Assembly: GCF_014649695.1 (NCBI RefSeq)
Contig: NZ_BMTN01000002.1
Span: forward strand, 496,001 to 560,000
DNA: 64,000 bases
Origin: Streptomyces kurssanovii
Lineage (GTDB): Bacteria > Actinomycetota > Actinomycetes > Streptomycetales > Streptomycetaceae
Direction: 5' to 3'
Below the pieces are notes generated by a model, which was not told where the DNA came from, did no database searches, and was given only the letters and a program-made list of their open reading frames with translations. Both the position numbers and the translations under genes were made by a program. This document shows, piece after piece, positions 20,785-31,066 of this stretch (its first letter is position 1; each line of letters begins with the position of its first letter).

Positions 20785-22167
20785 TCACGCCGCCTTGCGG
20801 CCGCCGAACGCGGCGAGGGTGCGCTCCAGCGCGGGCATCGCGCGGACCGTCCGCCGGGAGCGGATCAGCATGTCCCACGCGGGCTCGAACTTCTTCCATC
20901 CGCCCGCGTACGCGAGGTGCCGCATCCGTTCGTGCCTGCCGGGCTGCGCGGAGGCGCCGCGCCAGATGTTGGACCAGCGGTAGAAGTCGCGGTAGGCGCG
21001 CCAGTAGCCGTCCTCCAACTGCCGGGGGGTCATGCCCTTGGGCCGGTAGACCACATGACGGGTGTCGTACAGGTCCCAGTCGCGGTGCACGATTCGGTCC
21101 TCCGCCTCCATCTGCTTCCACAGCCCCGTGGAGGGATACGGCGTCATGATGTGGAACGTCGCCGTCTCGATGCCCTGCTCGACGGCCCACTCCACCGTGC
21201 GGTCGAAGACGTCGGGCCCGTCCTGGTCGAGGCCGAAGACGAAGCTGGCGTTGACCATGACTCCCGCGTCATGGAGGCGGCGGACCGCGGCGCCGTAGTC
21301 CTTGCCGATGTTCTGGTTCTTGCGGCGCTCCGCCAGGTTCGCGTCGTTGACGGTCTCGAAGCCGACGAACAGGCTGCGCAGTCCCGCGTCGACCGCGCGC
21401 TCCAGCAGACCCGGCTGAAGCACGGAGTTGACCGTGCCGGCCGCCTGCCACAGGCGGCCCATGCCGGCCATGCCGTCGAACAGGGCTTCCGCGAAGCGCC
21501 GGTTGCCCAGCAGATGGTCGTCAAGGAAGTAGAGGTGGCGGCCCGGCAGCCGCTCGATCTCCGACAGGGCGTCGTCGACGGTCTGCGTGTAGAAGGACTT
21601 GCCGCCCTCGAAGAACGCGTCCTTGTAGCAGAAGTCGCAGTGGTGCGGGCAACCGCGCGAGACCACGATCGAGTTGGGCACGAGATACAGGTGACGCTTG
21701 ATCAGGTCGCGGCGCACCGGCGGGAGACCGGCCAGGGTGCGCAGTGCCGTGGAGTCGTAGCGCCGGGCCGCCGCGCCGTCGCAGAAGTCCTTCAGGAACA
21801 GCGGCCACTGCTCCTCCCCCGGCCCGGTGAAGACGGTGTCGGCGTGCTGCGCGGCCTCGTCCGGCAGCGAGGTGACGTGCAGTCCGCCCATCGCCACATG
21901 CACCCCCCGCGCCCGGAAGTGGTCGGCTATCTCGTAACTGCGGCGCGCCGATGTGATGTACGGCTGGAGCACCAGCAGGTCGGGGCTGGGCAGGGCCTCG
22001 ATGTCGATGCGCTCGACGTGTTCGTCGTACAGCGTCACCTCGTCCGACTCGTCGAGGTATCCCGCGAGGGTCGCCAGGCCGAGCGGCGGGAACAGCGAGT
22101 ACTTGATGGGACGGAAGAGCGGACTGGTCGCTTCGGTCAGGGCCGGGAGGATCATCATCACGCGCAT
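20785..22167 (-). CDS. B12-binding domain radical SAM protein
   Basis: A 460-residue protein with an N-terminal cobalamin-binding-like Rossmann region (about 1-130: PPLGLATLAGYLDE, then VAMGGLHVTSLPDEA), followed by a radical SAM barrel with the iron-sulfur cysteines C173-x3-C177-x2-C180 (RGCPHHCDFC). The C-terminal part (WDLYDTRHVVYRPKGMTP and following) resembles DUF4070. Such enzymes are mostly radical SAM methylases or ring-forming enzymes acting on secondary metabolites or lipids. It stands alone between terminators, so the substrate cannot be inferred. The ATG at 22167 has GGAG 12 bases upstream. Confidence 0.88.
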   Translation of the reverse strand: MRVMMILPALTEATSPLFRPIKYSLFPPLGLATLAGYLDESDEVTLYDEHVERIDIEALPSPDLLVLQPYITSARRSYEIADHFRARGVHVAMGGLHVTSLPDEAAQHADTVFTGPGEEQWPLFLKDFCDGAAARRYDSTALRTLAGLPPVRRDLIKRHLYLVPNSIVVSRGCPHHCDFCYKDAFFEGGKSFYTQTVDDALSEIERLPGRHLYFLDDHLLGNRRFAEALFDGMAGMGRLWQAAGTVNSVLQPGLLERAVDAGLRSLFVGFETVNDANLAERRKNQNIGKDYGAAVRRLHDAGVMVNASFVFGLDQDGPDVFDRTVEWAVEQGIETATFHIMTPYPSTGLWKQMEAEDRIVHRDWDLYDTRHVVYRPKGMTPRQLEDGYWRAYRDFYRWSNIWRGASAQPGRHERMRHLAYAGGWKKFEPAWDMLIRSRRTVRAMPALERTLAAFGGRKAA

Positions 22168-22215
22168 GACAGCCGAGACTCCTTGAACCGGTCCCTTAGT
22201 TCCCGCACACACGTG

Positions 22216-22244
22216 CGCCCCGGCAGCACGGTGCTGCCGGGGCG
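22216..22244 (-). terminator. Hairpin terminator after mdh
   Basis: CGCCCCGGCAGCAC and GTGCTGCCGGGGCG pair around a single central base (effective loop about 5) 40-70 bases past the mdh stop and before the radical SAM start. Confidence 0.8.
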
Positions 22245-22286
22245 TGGTGTGAGCGCCGGACGCCGCGGACGTCCGGGGCGCCGGGG

Positions 22287-23378
<1,092 letters not shown>

Positions 23379-23458
23379 TCAGGCTATCCGACCCGGGCAC
23401 GGACCGATCCACGCCCCCTTGTGGCGCGTCTCACCCGGCCCGCGCCGCAAGGCGGGTG

Positions 23459-24598
23459 TCACGGCGCGGTGGTGCACCCCTCCGTGCCGGTCGTGAGCGT
23501 GGCGCACGCCTTGGCGTCGGCCGGGTCGGGCGCGGCCGCCATCGGGGTGTACGCGTCCTTGTCCGCGTTGACCAGGGCGCTCTCCTCGGCCTTGCCGTCG
23601 ACGGCTATCCGCACCGAGTCCCCGACCGCCGCCTTGGTGATACGGGCCCATGCCGCGCCGCACACCTGGCTGTGCCGTACCTCTATCACCGCCGTGCCGA
23701 CGGTGGCCGTCGAGACGGTCTTGGCGTACTCACCGCCGCAGCCCATGATTTCCGGGTCCTGGCCCGCGCAGTCGGCGCCGTTGCACTTCACCCCGGCCGG
23801 CAGCTCCGGGGCGGTGGTGGTGGGCGCGGCGGACGGGCTTCGCGTCGCCCGGTCCTCGCGTCCGTCACCGCCGTCGCCGCTGACGAGGAACCAGCCGCCC
23901 GCGCCCACGATGAGCACGCTCACCACGGCGGCTACGACGAACGGGCCTTTACGGGGCCGCCTGGCCGGACGCCCGTCCGCGCCCCCGGGCGCGGCGGGGC
24001 CGACGTACGCGCCGGGGTCGGCGGGGCCGCCGTACGCACCGGGTGCGCCGGGCCGTTCCTGCCCCGGCCGGCCCTGGGGCCGGGAGCCCGCGCCCGGGCC
24101 ACCGTACGGTTCGGCGCCGACGGGGCCGCCGTACGGGTCGGCAGCGGGTCCTCCCGTGCTGCCGTGCGGTCCGGAGCCGTACGCGCCCGCGGGCGGGCGT
24201 CCGGCACGTCCCGCGCCGCCGCGCGGACCTGCCGACGGCGTGGTCGGCCCCTGGCCGCCGGCGCCGCCGAGCGCCTCACGCGCCTGCGAGATCCGTATCG
24301 CTTCCATCGTCATGTCGTGGCGCGCCTCGGCACGGCTCCAGGCGCGCTCCGCCAGCTCCCACATGGTGGTCACATGGCCGGTGTCGGTGCCGGTCACCTC
24401 GGCGAGCGCGACGGCCGCACCCCTCGGCGCGAGCAGCCGTCCGTTGAGATAACGCTCCCAGGACGTCTTGCTGTACCCGGTGCGGTCGGAGACCGCCGCG
24501 ATGCTCAGGCCGCTGCGGTCGACGAGCCCGCGCAGCTGGCCGGTGAACTCGCGTACCTCCGGGTCCAGCCCCTCGGGCAATTCCTTCCAACGAGGCAT
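23459..24598 (-). CDS. XRE-type helix-turn-helix membrane protein with DUF2690 domain
   Basis: A 379-residue protein in four parts: a cytoplasmic helix-turn-helix of the Streptomyces type (about 18-75, GLSIAAVSDRTGYSKTSWER), a Gly/Pro/Tyr-rich linker (about 115-220) with repeated AYGG/PYGG units, one membrane span (about 225-245), and an exterior DUF2690 domain (CNGADCAGQDPEIMGCGG and following, about six cysteines). This architecture is widespread in Streptomyces and suggests a membrane-tethered regulator; the signal is unknown. The ATG at 24598 has GGGGGAAG upstream. Confidence 0.87.
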   Translation of the reverse strand: MPRWKELPEGLDPEVREFTGQLRGLVDRSGLSIAAVSDRTGYSKTSWERYLNGRLLAPRGAAVALAEVTGTDTGHVTTMWELAERAWSRAEARHDMTMEAIRISQAREALGGAGGQGPTTPSAGPRGGAGRAGRPPAGAYGSGPHGSTGGPAADPYGGPVGAEPYGGPGAGSRPQGRPGQERPGAPGAYGGPADPGAYVGPAAPGGADGRPARRPRKGPFVVAAVVSVLIVGAGGWFLVSGDGGDGREDRATRSPSAAPTTTAPELPAGVKCNGADCAGQDPEIMGCGGEYAKTVSTATVGTAVIEVRHSQVCGAAWARITKAAVGDSVRIAVDGKAEESALVNADKDAYTPMAAAPDPADAKACATLTTGTEGCTTAP

Positions 24599-24782
24599 TG
24601 GTACTTCCCCCTTGTCCCCCGAATGTGCTTTGTATACCCCCCGTGCAGCCGACGGTCCTCGGGTGCGGCCCCAGTGTCGCATCCGTAGCACCACGATCAC
24701 ACCGTGGCGGAATGGTCACTTCCGTGCCACAGGCCACAGTCGTCCCTTGAACGGATTTGGCGCGTCCATGACTCTTGAAACA

Positions 24783-24826
24783 CGACGGCGCCCGTCCTCC
24801 CTCGGGGGAGAGGACGGGCGCCGTCG
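24783..24826 (-). terminator. Strong hairpin terminator after icd
   Basis: CGACGGCGCCCGTCCTC and GAGGACGGGCGCCGTCG form a perfect 17-bp stem with a 10-base loop, 50-90 bases past the icd stop. It separates icd from the XRE gene downstream. Confidence 0.85.
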
Positions 24827-24874
24827 CCCGTTCGGCCCTGCCGCGACTCCACGTCCCGGCACGGCGCGGCGCGG

Positions 24875-26104
24875 TCACGGCGCCGGGCGGTCGGCCATCT
24901 TCTTCTGCAGGCCGGCGTCCAGCGTGTCCAGGAACCCTTCCGTGGTCTGCCACGGCTGGTTGGGCGAGATCAGCAGGGCGAGGTCCCGGGTCATCTGGCC
25001 GCCCTCGACGGTCTCCGCGCACACCTGCTCCAGCGCCCGGGCGAACCAGGTCACCTCCGGCGTGCCGTCCAGCCTTCCCCGGTGGGCGAGTGCGCGCGTC
25101 CAGGCGTGGACGGTGGCGATGGGGTTGGTCGACGTCTCCCGGCCCTGCTGGTGCCGGCGGTAGTGGCGGGTGACCGTGCCGTGCGCGGCCTCGGCCAGGA
25201 CGGTCCTGCCGTCGGCCGACATCAGGACCGAGGTCATCAGCCCCGGCGAGCCGAACCCCTGCGAGACCAGTGCCGACTGGACCTCGCCGTCGTAGTTCTT
25301 GCACGCCCAGAGGTAGCCGCCCTTCCCGCGGAGCGCGGCGGCCACCATGTCGTCGGTCAGCCGGTGCTCGTACGTCAGACCCTCCCGCGCGAACTCTGCC
25401 TTGAACTCGGCGTCGAAGACCTCCTGGAAGATGTCCTTGAACCGGCCGTCGTACCGCTTGAGCACCGTGTTCTTCGTGGACAGCAGGACCGGGTAGCCGC
25501 GGGCCAGGCCGTAGCGGAACGAGGCGCGCGCGAAGTCGCGGATCGAGTCGTCGTGGTTGTACATACCGAGCGCCACGCCCGGCCCGGGGAAGTCGTGGAC
25601 CTCCAGCTCGACCGGGTCGGAGCCGTCCCTGGGGGTGTACGTCATCGTCAGCGTGCCGGGGCCGGGCACCTTGAGATCGGTGGCCCGGTACTGGTCGCCG
25701 AAGGCGTGCCGGCCGATAACGATCGGCTTCGTCCAGCCGACGACGGGCCCGGGGACGTTCCCCATGATCACCGGCTCACGGAAGACGACGCCGCCGAGGA
25801 GGTCGCGCACGGTCCTGTTCGGCGAGCGGTACATCGCCTTGAGGTTGAACTCCTCGACCCTCGCCTCGTCGGGTGTGATCGTGGCGCACTTGATGCCGAC
25901 ACCGTGCTTCCTGACGGCGTCGGCGGCGTCGAGTGTCACCTGGTCACCGGTGGCATCGCGTCGCTGGATGCCCAGGTCGAAGTGGATCAGCTCGACATCG
26001 AGATACGGCAGGATCAGCTTGTTCCTGATGAACTGCCAGATGATGCGGGTCATCTCGTCGCCGTCGAGCTCGACGACGGGACCGGCTACCTTGATCTTGG
26101 CCAT
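24875..26104 (-). CDS. icd: Isocitrate dehydrogenase, NADP-dependent (dimeric, eukaryote-like type II)
   Basis: Oxidative decarboxylation of isocitrate to 2-oxoglutarate in the TCA cycle. The 409-residue length and motifs match the homodimeric type II enzymes: [20 protein letters not shown] at the start, [13 protein letters not shown], the substrate-binding [12 protein letters not shown] and [15 protein letters not shown] near the cofactor site. Start ATG at 26104, after a GAGAGGGA Shine-Dalgarno-like stretch. A longer frame to 26158 adds an unrelated leader. An element similar to that upstream of mdh lies 62-75 bases upstream. Confidence 0.95.
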   Translation of the reverse strand: MAKIKVAGPVVELDGDEMTRIIWQFIRNKLILPYLDVELIHFDLGIQRRDATGDQVTLDAADAVRKHGVGIKCATITPDEARVEEFNLKAMYRSPNRTVRDLLGGVVFREPVIMGNVPGPVVGWTKPIVIGRHAFGDQYRATDLKVPGPGTLTMTYTPRDGSDPVELEVHDFPGPGVALGMYNHDDSIRDFARASFRYGLARGYPVLLSTKNTVLKRYDGRFKDIFQEVFDAEFKAEFAREGLTYEHRLTDDMVAAALRGKGGYLWACKNYDGEVQSALVSQGFGSPGLMTSVLMSADGRTVLAEAAHGTVTRHYRRHQQGRETSTNPIATVHAWTRALAHRGRLDGTPEVTWFARALEQVCAETVEGGQMTRDLALLISPNQPWQTTEGFLDTLDAGLQKKMADRPAP

Positions 26105-26165
26105 CGGGTGAACGTCCCTCTCGCGCGTCGACCGGCCCGATGTCACGGTGAGTGACACCAGGCCA

Positions 26166-26179
26166 TCTCGACTTCAAGC
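26166..26179. promoter_or_regulatory. Element upstream of icd resembling the mdh palindrome
   Basis: TCTCGACTTCAAGC matches an idealised TCTTGACGTCAAGA at 11 of 14 positions and stands 62-75 bases before the icd ATG. The weaker symmetry makes this a suggestion rather than a firm site. Confidence 0.35.
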
Positions 26180-26215
26180 TACTCGCGTGAGAGGCCGTCC
26201 CCTTGGACCCGGGCG

Positions 26216-26971
26216 CTAACGCACCGTGAAATGAACCGCGTCCTCGAGGAACGGCACGTCCAGCCACGGTTTCGGCTGCGCCACCAGGGCGAGCAGCACG
26301 ATCAGCGTCCCGAGCAGCCCGTACGTGATCATGTCCGTGAAGCGGGAGCGGACGGCGAGCATGCCTACGGACGGCGTGACGCGGCGCAGCACGGCACCGA
26401 GGACGAGAGCGGCGCCGATCAGCATCGTGCCCACGCGGAAGGCGTCGGCGAAGGCGTTGGTGCCGACGATCAGCAGGCCGGCTCCCGTCAGGGAGAGCAC
26501 CGTGAGCAGCGGCCACTGCCGTGCCGGGGCGGGCGCGTCCCCCGGCGCGGCCCGCCCGCCGCCCTCGGGCCGAGCGGTGTCCAGCGTGACGGCGGGCGGC
26601 CTGCGCGAACCGGCCTTGCGGTCGGGGTCCGCGTCGTCGGCGCCGTGCCCGTCGGCCGCTGCGGCGTCGCCCGGACCCGCTCCCGCGTGGTCCTCAGCAG
26701 CATCGGGGACGGCGTCCACGGAGGCCCCGCCGGGGCCCGACGCCGTACCGGCCGCCTCCACGGACGTACCGGGCGCCGCCTCTACGGACGTACCGGCCGC
26801 TTCCGCGGACGTACCGGCCGCCGTCTCCGCGGACGCGCCGGCCGCCGCCTCAGCAGCGGCGCCCGGCCCGGAAGCGGTGCGGTCCGGGACGGCCTCGTCC
26901 GGACGCGGCGCGCCGGCGCCGTCGCCGTCGCCCGGCCCTCGGGTGCCGCTGCTGTCCGCGCGTACCACCAT
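26216..26971 (-). CDS. DUF3017 membrane protein with repetitive acidic N-terminus
   Basis: A 251-residue protein. The C-terminal 95 residues carry the DUF3017 core with three membrane spans (WPLLTVLSLTGAGLLIVG, the ALVLGAVLRRV span, and MITYGLLGTLIVLLALVAQ). The N-terminal 150 residues are Ala/Gly/Glu/Thr/Asp-rich and contain about five copies of G(T/A)S(A/V)E(A/T)A, encoded by 27-30 base DNA repeats near 26745-26865. DUF3017 typically follows folD in actinobacteria, and here it starts 17 bases after the folD stop. Function unknown. The long repeat leader is not usual for the family and may be partly non-coding if a later start is used. Confidence 0.82.
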   Translation of the reverse strand: MVVRADSSGTRGPGDGDGAGAPRPDEAVPDRTASGPGAAAEAAAGASAETAAGTSAEAAGTSVEAAPGTSVEAAGTASGPGGASVDAVPDAAEDHAGAGPGDAAAADGHGADDADPDRKAGSRRPPAVTLDTARPEGGGRAAPGDAPAPARQWPLLTVLSLTGAGLLIVGTNAFADAFRVGTMLIGAALVLGAVLRRVTPSVGMLAVRSRFTDMITYGLLGTLIVLLALVAQPKPWLDVPFLEDAVHFTVR

Positions 26972-26988
26972 GCGTCAGCCTCTTCCCG

Positions 26989-27858
26989 TCAGGCCGCGGA
27001 CTCGGCCGACGCCGCGCGCTCGGCCGCCTCAACCACGTTCACCAGCAGCTGCGCGCGCGTCATCGGGCCCACCCCACCGGGGTTCGGGGCGACCCAGCCG
27101 GCCACCTCCGCGACACCGGGGTGGACGTCGCCGACGATCTTGCCGTTCTCGTCACGGCTGACGCCGACGTCGAGCACGGCGGCGCCGGGCTTGACGTCCT
27201 CGGGCAGGATCAGGTGCGGCACACCGGCCGCGGCGACGATGATGTCCGCCTGGCGCAGGTGGGCCGAGAGGTCACGCGTACCGGTGTGGCACTGCGTCAC
27301 GGTCGCGTTCTCCGACTTACGGGTCAGCACCAGCGGCATCGGCCGCCCGATGGTGATGCCGCGCCCGACGACCACGACGTTCGCGCCCTTGATCTCCACG
27401 CCGTGGTGGCGCAGCAGCTGGACGATGCCGTACGGCGTGCAGGGCAGCGGCCCTTCGATGCCCAGCACCAGCCGGCCGAGGCTCACCGGGTGCAGCCCGT
27501 CCGCGTCCTTGGCCGGATCCATCAGCTCCAGGACGCGGTTCGCGTCGATGCCTTTGGGAAGCGGGAGTTGGACGATGTAACCGGTGCACTCAGGATTCTC
27601 GTTGAGCTCCCGTACGACCGCCTCGATCTCTTCCTGCGTTGCGGTCCCGGGCAGTTCACGCTGGATCGACGCGATGCCGACCTGCGCGCAGTCGCGGTGC
27701 TTGCCGTTGACGTACCAGCGGCTGCCCGGGTCGTCCCCGACGAGCAGGGTCCCGAGACCGGGCGTGATCCCCCGCTCCTTGAGGGCCGCCACCCGGGCGG
27801 TCAGGTCGGACTTGATCGCGGCTGCGGTGGCCTTGCCATCGAGAATCTGGGCAGTCAT
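26989..27858 (-). CDS. folD: Bifunctional methylenetetrahydrofolate dehydrogenase/cyclohydrolase
   Basis: Interconverts 5,10-methylene-THF and 10-formyl-THF, linking GlyA to the PurN/PurH formyl transfers encoded elsewhere in this window. The 289-residue protein has the active-site Y49 and K53 in [11 protein letters not shown], the QLPLPKGID loop, PCTPYG and the cofactor loop GRGITIGRP. The second signature normally reads GRSxxVGxP, so RGITIG is a mild variant. It forms an operon with the DUF3017 gene. No ZTP aptamer was found in its leader. Confidence 0.95.
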   Translation of the reverse strand: MTAQILDGKATAAAIKSDLTARVAALKERGITPGLGTLLVGDDPGSRWYVNGKHRDCAQVGIASIQRELPGTATQEEIEAVVRELNENPECTGYIVQLPLPKGIDANRVLELMDPAKDADGLHPVSLGRLVLGIEGPLPCTPYGIVQLLRHHGVEIKGANVVVVGRGITIGRPMPLVLTRKSENATVTQCHTGTRDLSAHLRQADIIVAAAGVPHLILPEDVKPGAAVLDVGVSRDENGKIVGDVHPGVAEVAGWVAPNPGGVGPMTRAQLLVNVVEAAERAASAESAA

Positions 27859-27935
27859 ACCCCCATCCTCCCGGATGGACCCGCCCCGGTTCCAATCCGC
27901 CCGGTCTCCGTCTCGACGGGCGGATGGCCGAGAGG

Positions 27936-27993
27936 TTGCACTTGCACAACACCTGTGGATACCGGCTGGACAAAAAGTCGTCTCTCAGACGAC
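27936..27993. promoter_or_regulatory. Promoter-like boxes and a short U-tract hairpin between folD and 28104
   Basis: On the plus strand TTGCAC (27936-27941) is followed 16-18 bases later by GATACC/TACCGG, giving a possible promoter for the gene at 28104. Just downstream GTCGTCT-CTC-AGACGAC (27977-27993) forms a perfect 7-bp hairpin. Read on the minus strand this hairpin is followed by TTTTTG, the form of an intrinsic terminator, 115 bases upstream of folD. It could be a leader stem-loop of the plus-strand gene or an attenuator/terminator on the folD side. Confidence 0.4.
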
Positions 27994-28103
27994 GATGAGC
28001 CGCGCAGTGCCGCGGGCAGTGCCGGGGGGCAAAACAGTAAAAACAGCACAGTTCCTCCGCTCGGGCCGCGTCGTCCCCGCATTTCCACACGGAGGAACCC
28101 GCC

Positions 28104-28643
28104 ATGAGCTTCGGCGACCCGAACAACCCCTACGGCCAGCAGCAGGGCCAGCAGCCCGGCTACGGCTACCCGCAGGCCCCGCCGGTCCAGCCCTACGGCG
28201 GCGGCTTCCCGACCGGCCCGCAGGAGATGCCGGGCGGCGTCAAGGCGGCCCGCGTGATGCTCTACATCATCGCCGGCTTCCAGCTGATCGGCACGATCCT
28301 GTTCGCGCTCAGCGCGGTGGCCATCGGCAAGGCGAAGGAGGACCCGGCGCTCAGGGACGACGTCCAGTTCCAGGACCTCGCCGACTACTCGTCGGGCGTC
28401 CTGTGGCTGCTCACGCTGCTGGTGCTCGCCTGGGGCGTCTTCGCCATAGTCCTCGCCGTCAAGTTCGGCAGCGGCGGCAACGGCATCCGCATCGCGGCGA
28501 TGGTGTTCGGCATCATCACCGCCATCCTGGGCATCTACCCGTTCATCCTGGTGGGCCTCGTGCACACCGTCCTGGCGATCCTCGTGACCGTCTTCGTCGG
28601 CAAGTCCGACGGTGGCGCATGGTTCAACCGCCAGCGCGTGTGA
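28104..28643 (+). CDS. Membrane protein with Pro/Gln/Gly-rich N-terminus
   Basis: A 179-residue protein: a disordered N-terminal 45 residues (NNPYGQQQGQQPGYGYPQAP) and then four membrane spans (about 48-72, 98-120, 128-146 and 148-166). Such PYG/Q-rich leaders are common on Streptomyces membrane proteins of unknown role. It starts at an ATG with GGAGG upstream and ends just before a strong terminator, so it is monocistronic. No family recognised. Confidence 0.8.
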   Translation: MSFGDPNNPYGQQQGQQPGYGYPQAPPVQPYGGGFPTGPQEMPGGVKAARVMLYIIAGFQLIGTILFALSAVAIGKAKEDPALRDDVQFQDLADYSSGVLWLLTLLVLAWGVFAIVLAVKFGSGGNGIRIAAMVFGIITAILGIYPFILVGLVHTVLAILVTVFVGKSDGGAWFNRQRV

Positions 28644-28662
28644 GTTCCGCACTCCGCACGTT

Positions 28663-28700
28663 CCGAAGGCCGTGAAACCCCCGGGTTTCACGGCCTTCGG
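28663..28700 (+). terminator. Strong hairpin terminator
   Basis: CCGAAGGCCGTGAAACCC and GGGTTTCACGGCCTTCGG form a perfect 18-bp stem with a 2-base gap (effective loop larger), 20 bases after the stop of the 28104 gene. Confidence 0.88.
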
Positions 28701-28803
28701 CCTGTCCCGGCCGGTCCGCCTTCGCCACACCGGGCGAACGCCGTGCCCTTGCCCGTACCCGTCCCTACTCTGGCGCTGATTCCGTCGGGGGAAAGGGATT
28801 GGG

Positions 28804-29559
28804 ATGTACAGCATCGTCGTCGTACCGGCATCCTGCGTCACCGCACAGGGACAGATCAGGCTCGCGCCGGGGGACACGCTCCGCTTCGGCCGCACACCGG
28901 TGCCGGGCGGCGGCAACCGGCAACTGACCATCCCGCACCCGTGTGTCTCACGCACCGCGGGCGAGATCACCGCCGCGGGCACCTACTGGTCGCTCAGCAA
29001 CCTCAGCGCCACGTCCACCTATGTCGTGGAGAACCCGGAAGGCGCCGGGGAACACATCAAGGTCGCTCCCGGACGCATCGGAGCACCCGTGCCGTTCGAG
29101 TTCTCCCGTGTGGTGCTGCCCGCCGCGGACGAACCGGTCAGCTTCGACGTCTGGGCACCGCGCCACGACTACGCCGAGAGCGAAGGGCCCGACCCGGACG
29201 GCGAACCGACCGCGCCGGCCTTCGCGCTGGACCGCACCAAGCGGTACTTCCTGGTGCTCGCGGCCCTCTGTGAGCCCCGTCTGCGCGGCATGCCACACGC
29301 GCCGCTGCCCACCGTCGAGCAGGTCGTCGAGCGACTGCGGCCGGCGTGGCCCGGCGCCAACCGCGCGGCCGTGCAGTGGAACATCGACTACCTCGCGGTG
29401 AAGCTGCGCCTCAAACCCGGTCCTGACACCGTCGACCAGGGGCCGCGGCTGAACGGCAAGAAGGAGTCCCTCGTCTCGCTGGCGCTCCGCTTCGACCTGG
29501 TACGCGAGGACGACCTGCCGGCGCTCGCGGGCGTGGCGACGGGCGGGTCCGGGCGATGA
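28804..29559 (+). CDS. FHA-domain protein paired with a Ser/Thr kinase
   Basis: A 251-residue protein. The N-terminal 105 residues form a forkhead-associated phosphothreonine-binding domain (RFGRTPVPGGGN, then HPCVSRTAGEI and a WSLSNLSATSTYVVE core). The C-terminal half (about 140-250, KRYFLVLAALCEPRLRG and VEQVVERLRPAWPGANRAAV) looks like a winged-helix-like module. The stop overlaps the kinase ATG in ATGA (29556-29559), so the pair is translationally coupled; the FHA domain probably recognises autophosphorylated kinase or a shared target. It is intact, unlike its partner. Confidence 0.82.
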   Translation: MYSIVVVPASCVTAQGQIRLAPGDTLRFGRTPVPGGGNRQLTIPHPCVSRTAGEITAAGTYWSLSNLSATSTYVVENPEGAGEHIKVAPGRIGAPVPFEFSRVVLPAADEPVSFDVWAPRHDYAESEGPDPDGEPTAPAFALDRTKRYFLVLAALCEPRLRGMPHAPLPTVEQVVERLRPAWPGANRAAVQWNIDYLAVKLRLKPGPDTVDQGPRLNGKKESLVSLALRFDLVREDDLPALAGVATGGSGR

Positions 29560-30971
29560 CCGCACCAGGGCCGTACGGCATCGCCGCCGTGCCCGCGGGC
29601 TACCGCGTCGGGGCGTGGATCGTCGACGAACCGCTGGGCGCCGGGGCGTTCGGCAACGTGTACGCGGCCCATCACACCGCTCCGGAGCCCGGCGGCCCGG
29701 CCCGCGCCGCCCTGAAGTTCCTGCCGACCGGCACGCACACCCCCCGCCAGCTGCGGCATCTGCGGGAGCTCGCCGAGCGCGAGGTGGCACTCCTGCGGAG
29801 GCTGCGCTCGCCACGGCTGATCCGGATGTACGAGGCGCTGACGGTCGACGACGCCGCGCACCCCGAGCTGGACGGGGCCACGGTCCTCGTGCTGGAGGCC
29901 GCACAGGGCTCGCTGGAGACACTGCTCGCCGGGGAGAACCGTCCGCAGGCGGGGCCCACGCTGCTGACGCAGGTCTGCGAGGGACTGCACCAACTGCACG
30001 CGGCGGGCTGGGTGCACGGCGACCTCAAACCCGGCAACGTGCTGCTGATGCCCGACGGCACCGCACGCCTCGGCGACTTCAACATGGCGGCGGAACTCGA
30101 GAACTCGAGGGCACCCACGCCTACGCGGCGGCCTTCGCGACCGCCGACTACACGCCGCCCGAGCTGCTGTGGTCGGAGATCGGCGAACGTGGCCGAAAGG
30201 TACGGCAGACCGCGGACATCTGGGCCTTCGGCGTCCTGGCGCACCTGGTCCTGACCGGGTCGTTCCCCATGCCGGGGGCTCCCCCGCGGCCCGCCGCGAC
30301 GCTGCGGTGCGCTACGCCCGAGGGGAGGAGGAACTGCGGCTCTCCCCGGAACTGCCCGCGCTCTGGCGGGAGATCGTCGAGGACTGCCTGGCCCGTACGC
30401 ACGAGGAACGGGCCAGGCACGACGCGACGTCCCTGCTGAGGCGGACGGAGGACGCGGCGGCCGAACTCGTACCGCGCCGAAGACGGGCACGGCGTCCCCT
30501 GCTCGCGGTGACCGCCGGTGTACTCGCCCTGGCGGCGGTGGGCTTCGGGGTGCGGACACTCGTGGCCGACGACCCGGCCACGAAGCCGCGCGCGGACGCG
30601 GCCGCCGGGCCCACCGCCGGCCCGAGCACGGGCAGCGGCACCGGGAAGGCGCAGACGGCCACGGGCTACGACCGCTGCGAGCCGGGCTTCGTCTGCTTCT
30701 TCTCCGGGACCGGGGGCGAAGGCAGGATGTGCGCCTGGGAGGGCGACGACCCTGACTGGTTCGACGGCGAGAACGACTGCTCCTGGGCGACCGCCGAACG
30801 CCCCCGCTCCCTCGTCAACAACGGAATGCCCGACCCCAAGGGCTTCGTCCATGTGACCTACTTCGCGAAGCCGGGACTGGAACAGCGCCTCGGCTGCGCC
30901 GAGAGGGCCGCCGGCAGGATCTGGCCCTCGACGCGAACGTGCTGTCGCACACGTGGGCCAAGTCCTGCTGA
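29556..30971 (+). pseudogene. Ser/Thr protein kinase with transmembrane and I36-like extracellular domain, broken by three frameshifts
   Basis: The kinase domain starts normally (PLGAGAFGNVYAAHH, invariant lysine in ALKFLP, catalytic loop VHGDLKPGNVLL, DFN in place of DFG). At about 30100 an 8-base direct duplication (GAACTCGA twice) shifts the frame; HAYAAAFATADYTPPELL and the DIWAFGVLAHLVLTG segment continue in the new frame. A second shift at about 30285 (GGGGGCTCCCCC) moves to a third frame carrying the C-lobe, a membrane span (LLAVTAGVLALAAVGFG) and a cysteine-rich exterior domain (CEPGFVCFFSG, I36 inhibitor-like). A third shift near 30915 restores the natural end, DLALDANVLSHTWAKSC and stop at 30969-30971. 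As read, only a truncated kinase would be made. Confidence 0.85.
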
Positions 30972-31022
30972 CCGCCACCTCTGACGTACGAGGTACCCCC
31001 TGCCCGGCTCCGGCGGGATGGT

Positions 31023-31055
31023 GGTGACGCACCGCCGAACGAGCGGTGCGTCACC
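31023..31055 (+). terminator. Hairpin between the kinase and lipoprotein genes
   Basis: GGTGACGCACCGC and GCGGTGCGTCACC form a perfect 13-bp stem with a 7-base loop. It ends at the Shine-Dalgarno sequence GGGGGAG of the next gene, so it could act as a terminator or shield that ribosome binding site. Confidence 0.65.
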
Positions 31056-31066
31056 GGGGGGAGATC

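Noticed and set aside
30148-31032. A 294-codon minus-strand frame
   Set aside because: It is antisense to the broken kinase, with low-complexity Arg/Gly/Ala content and no recognised motif.
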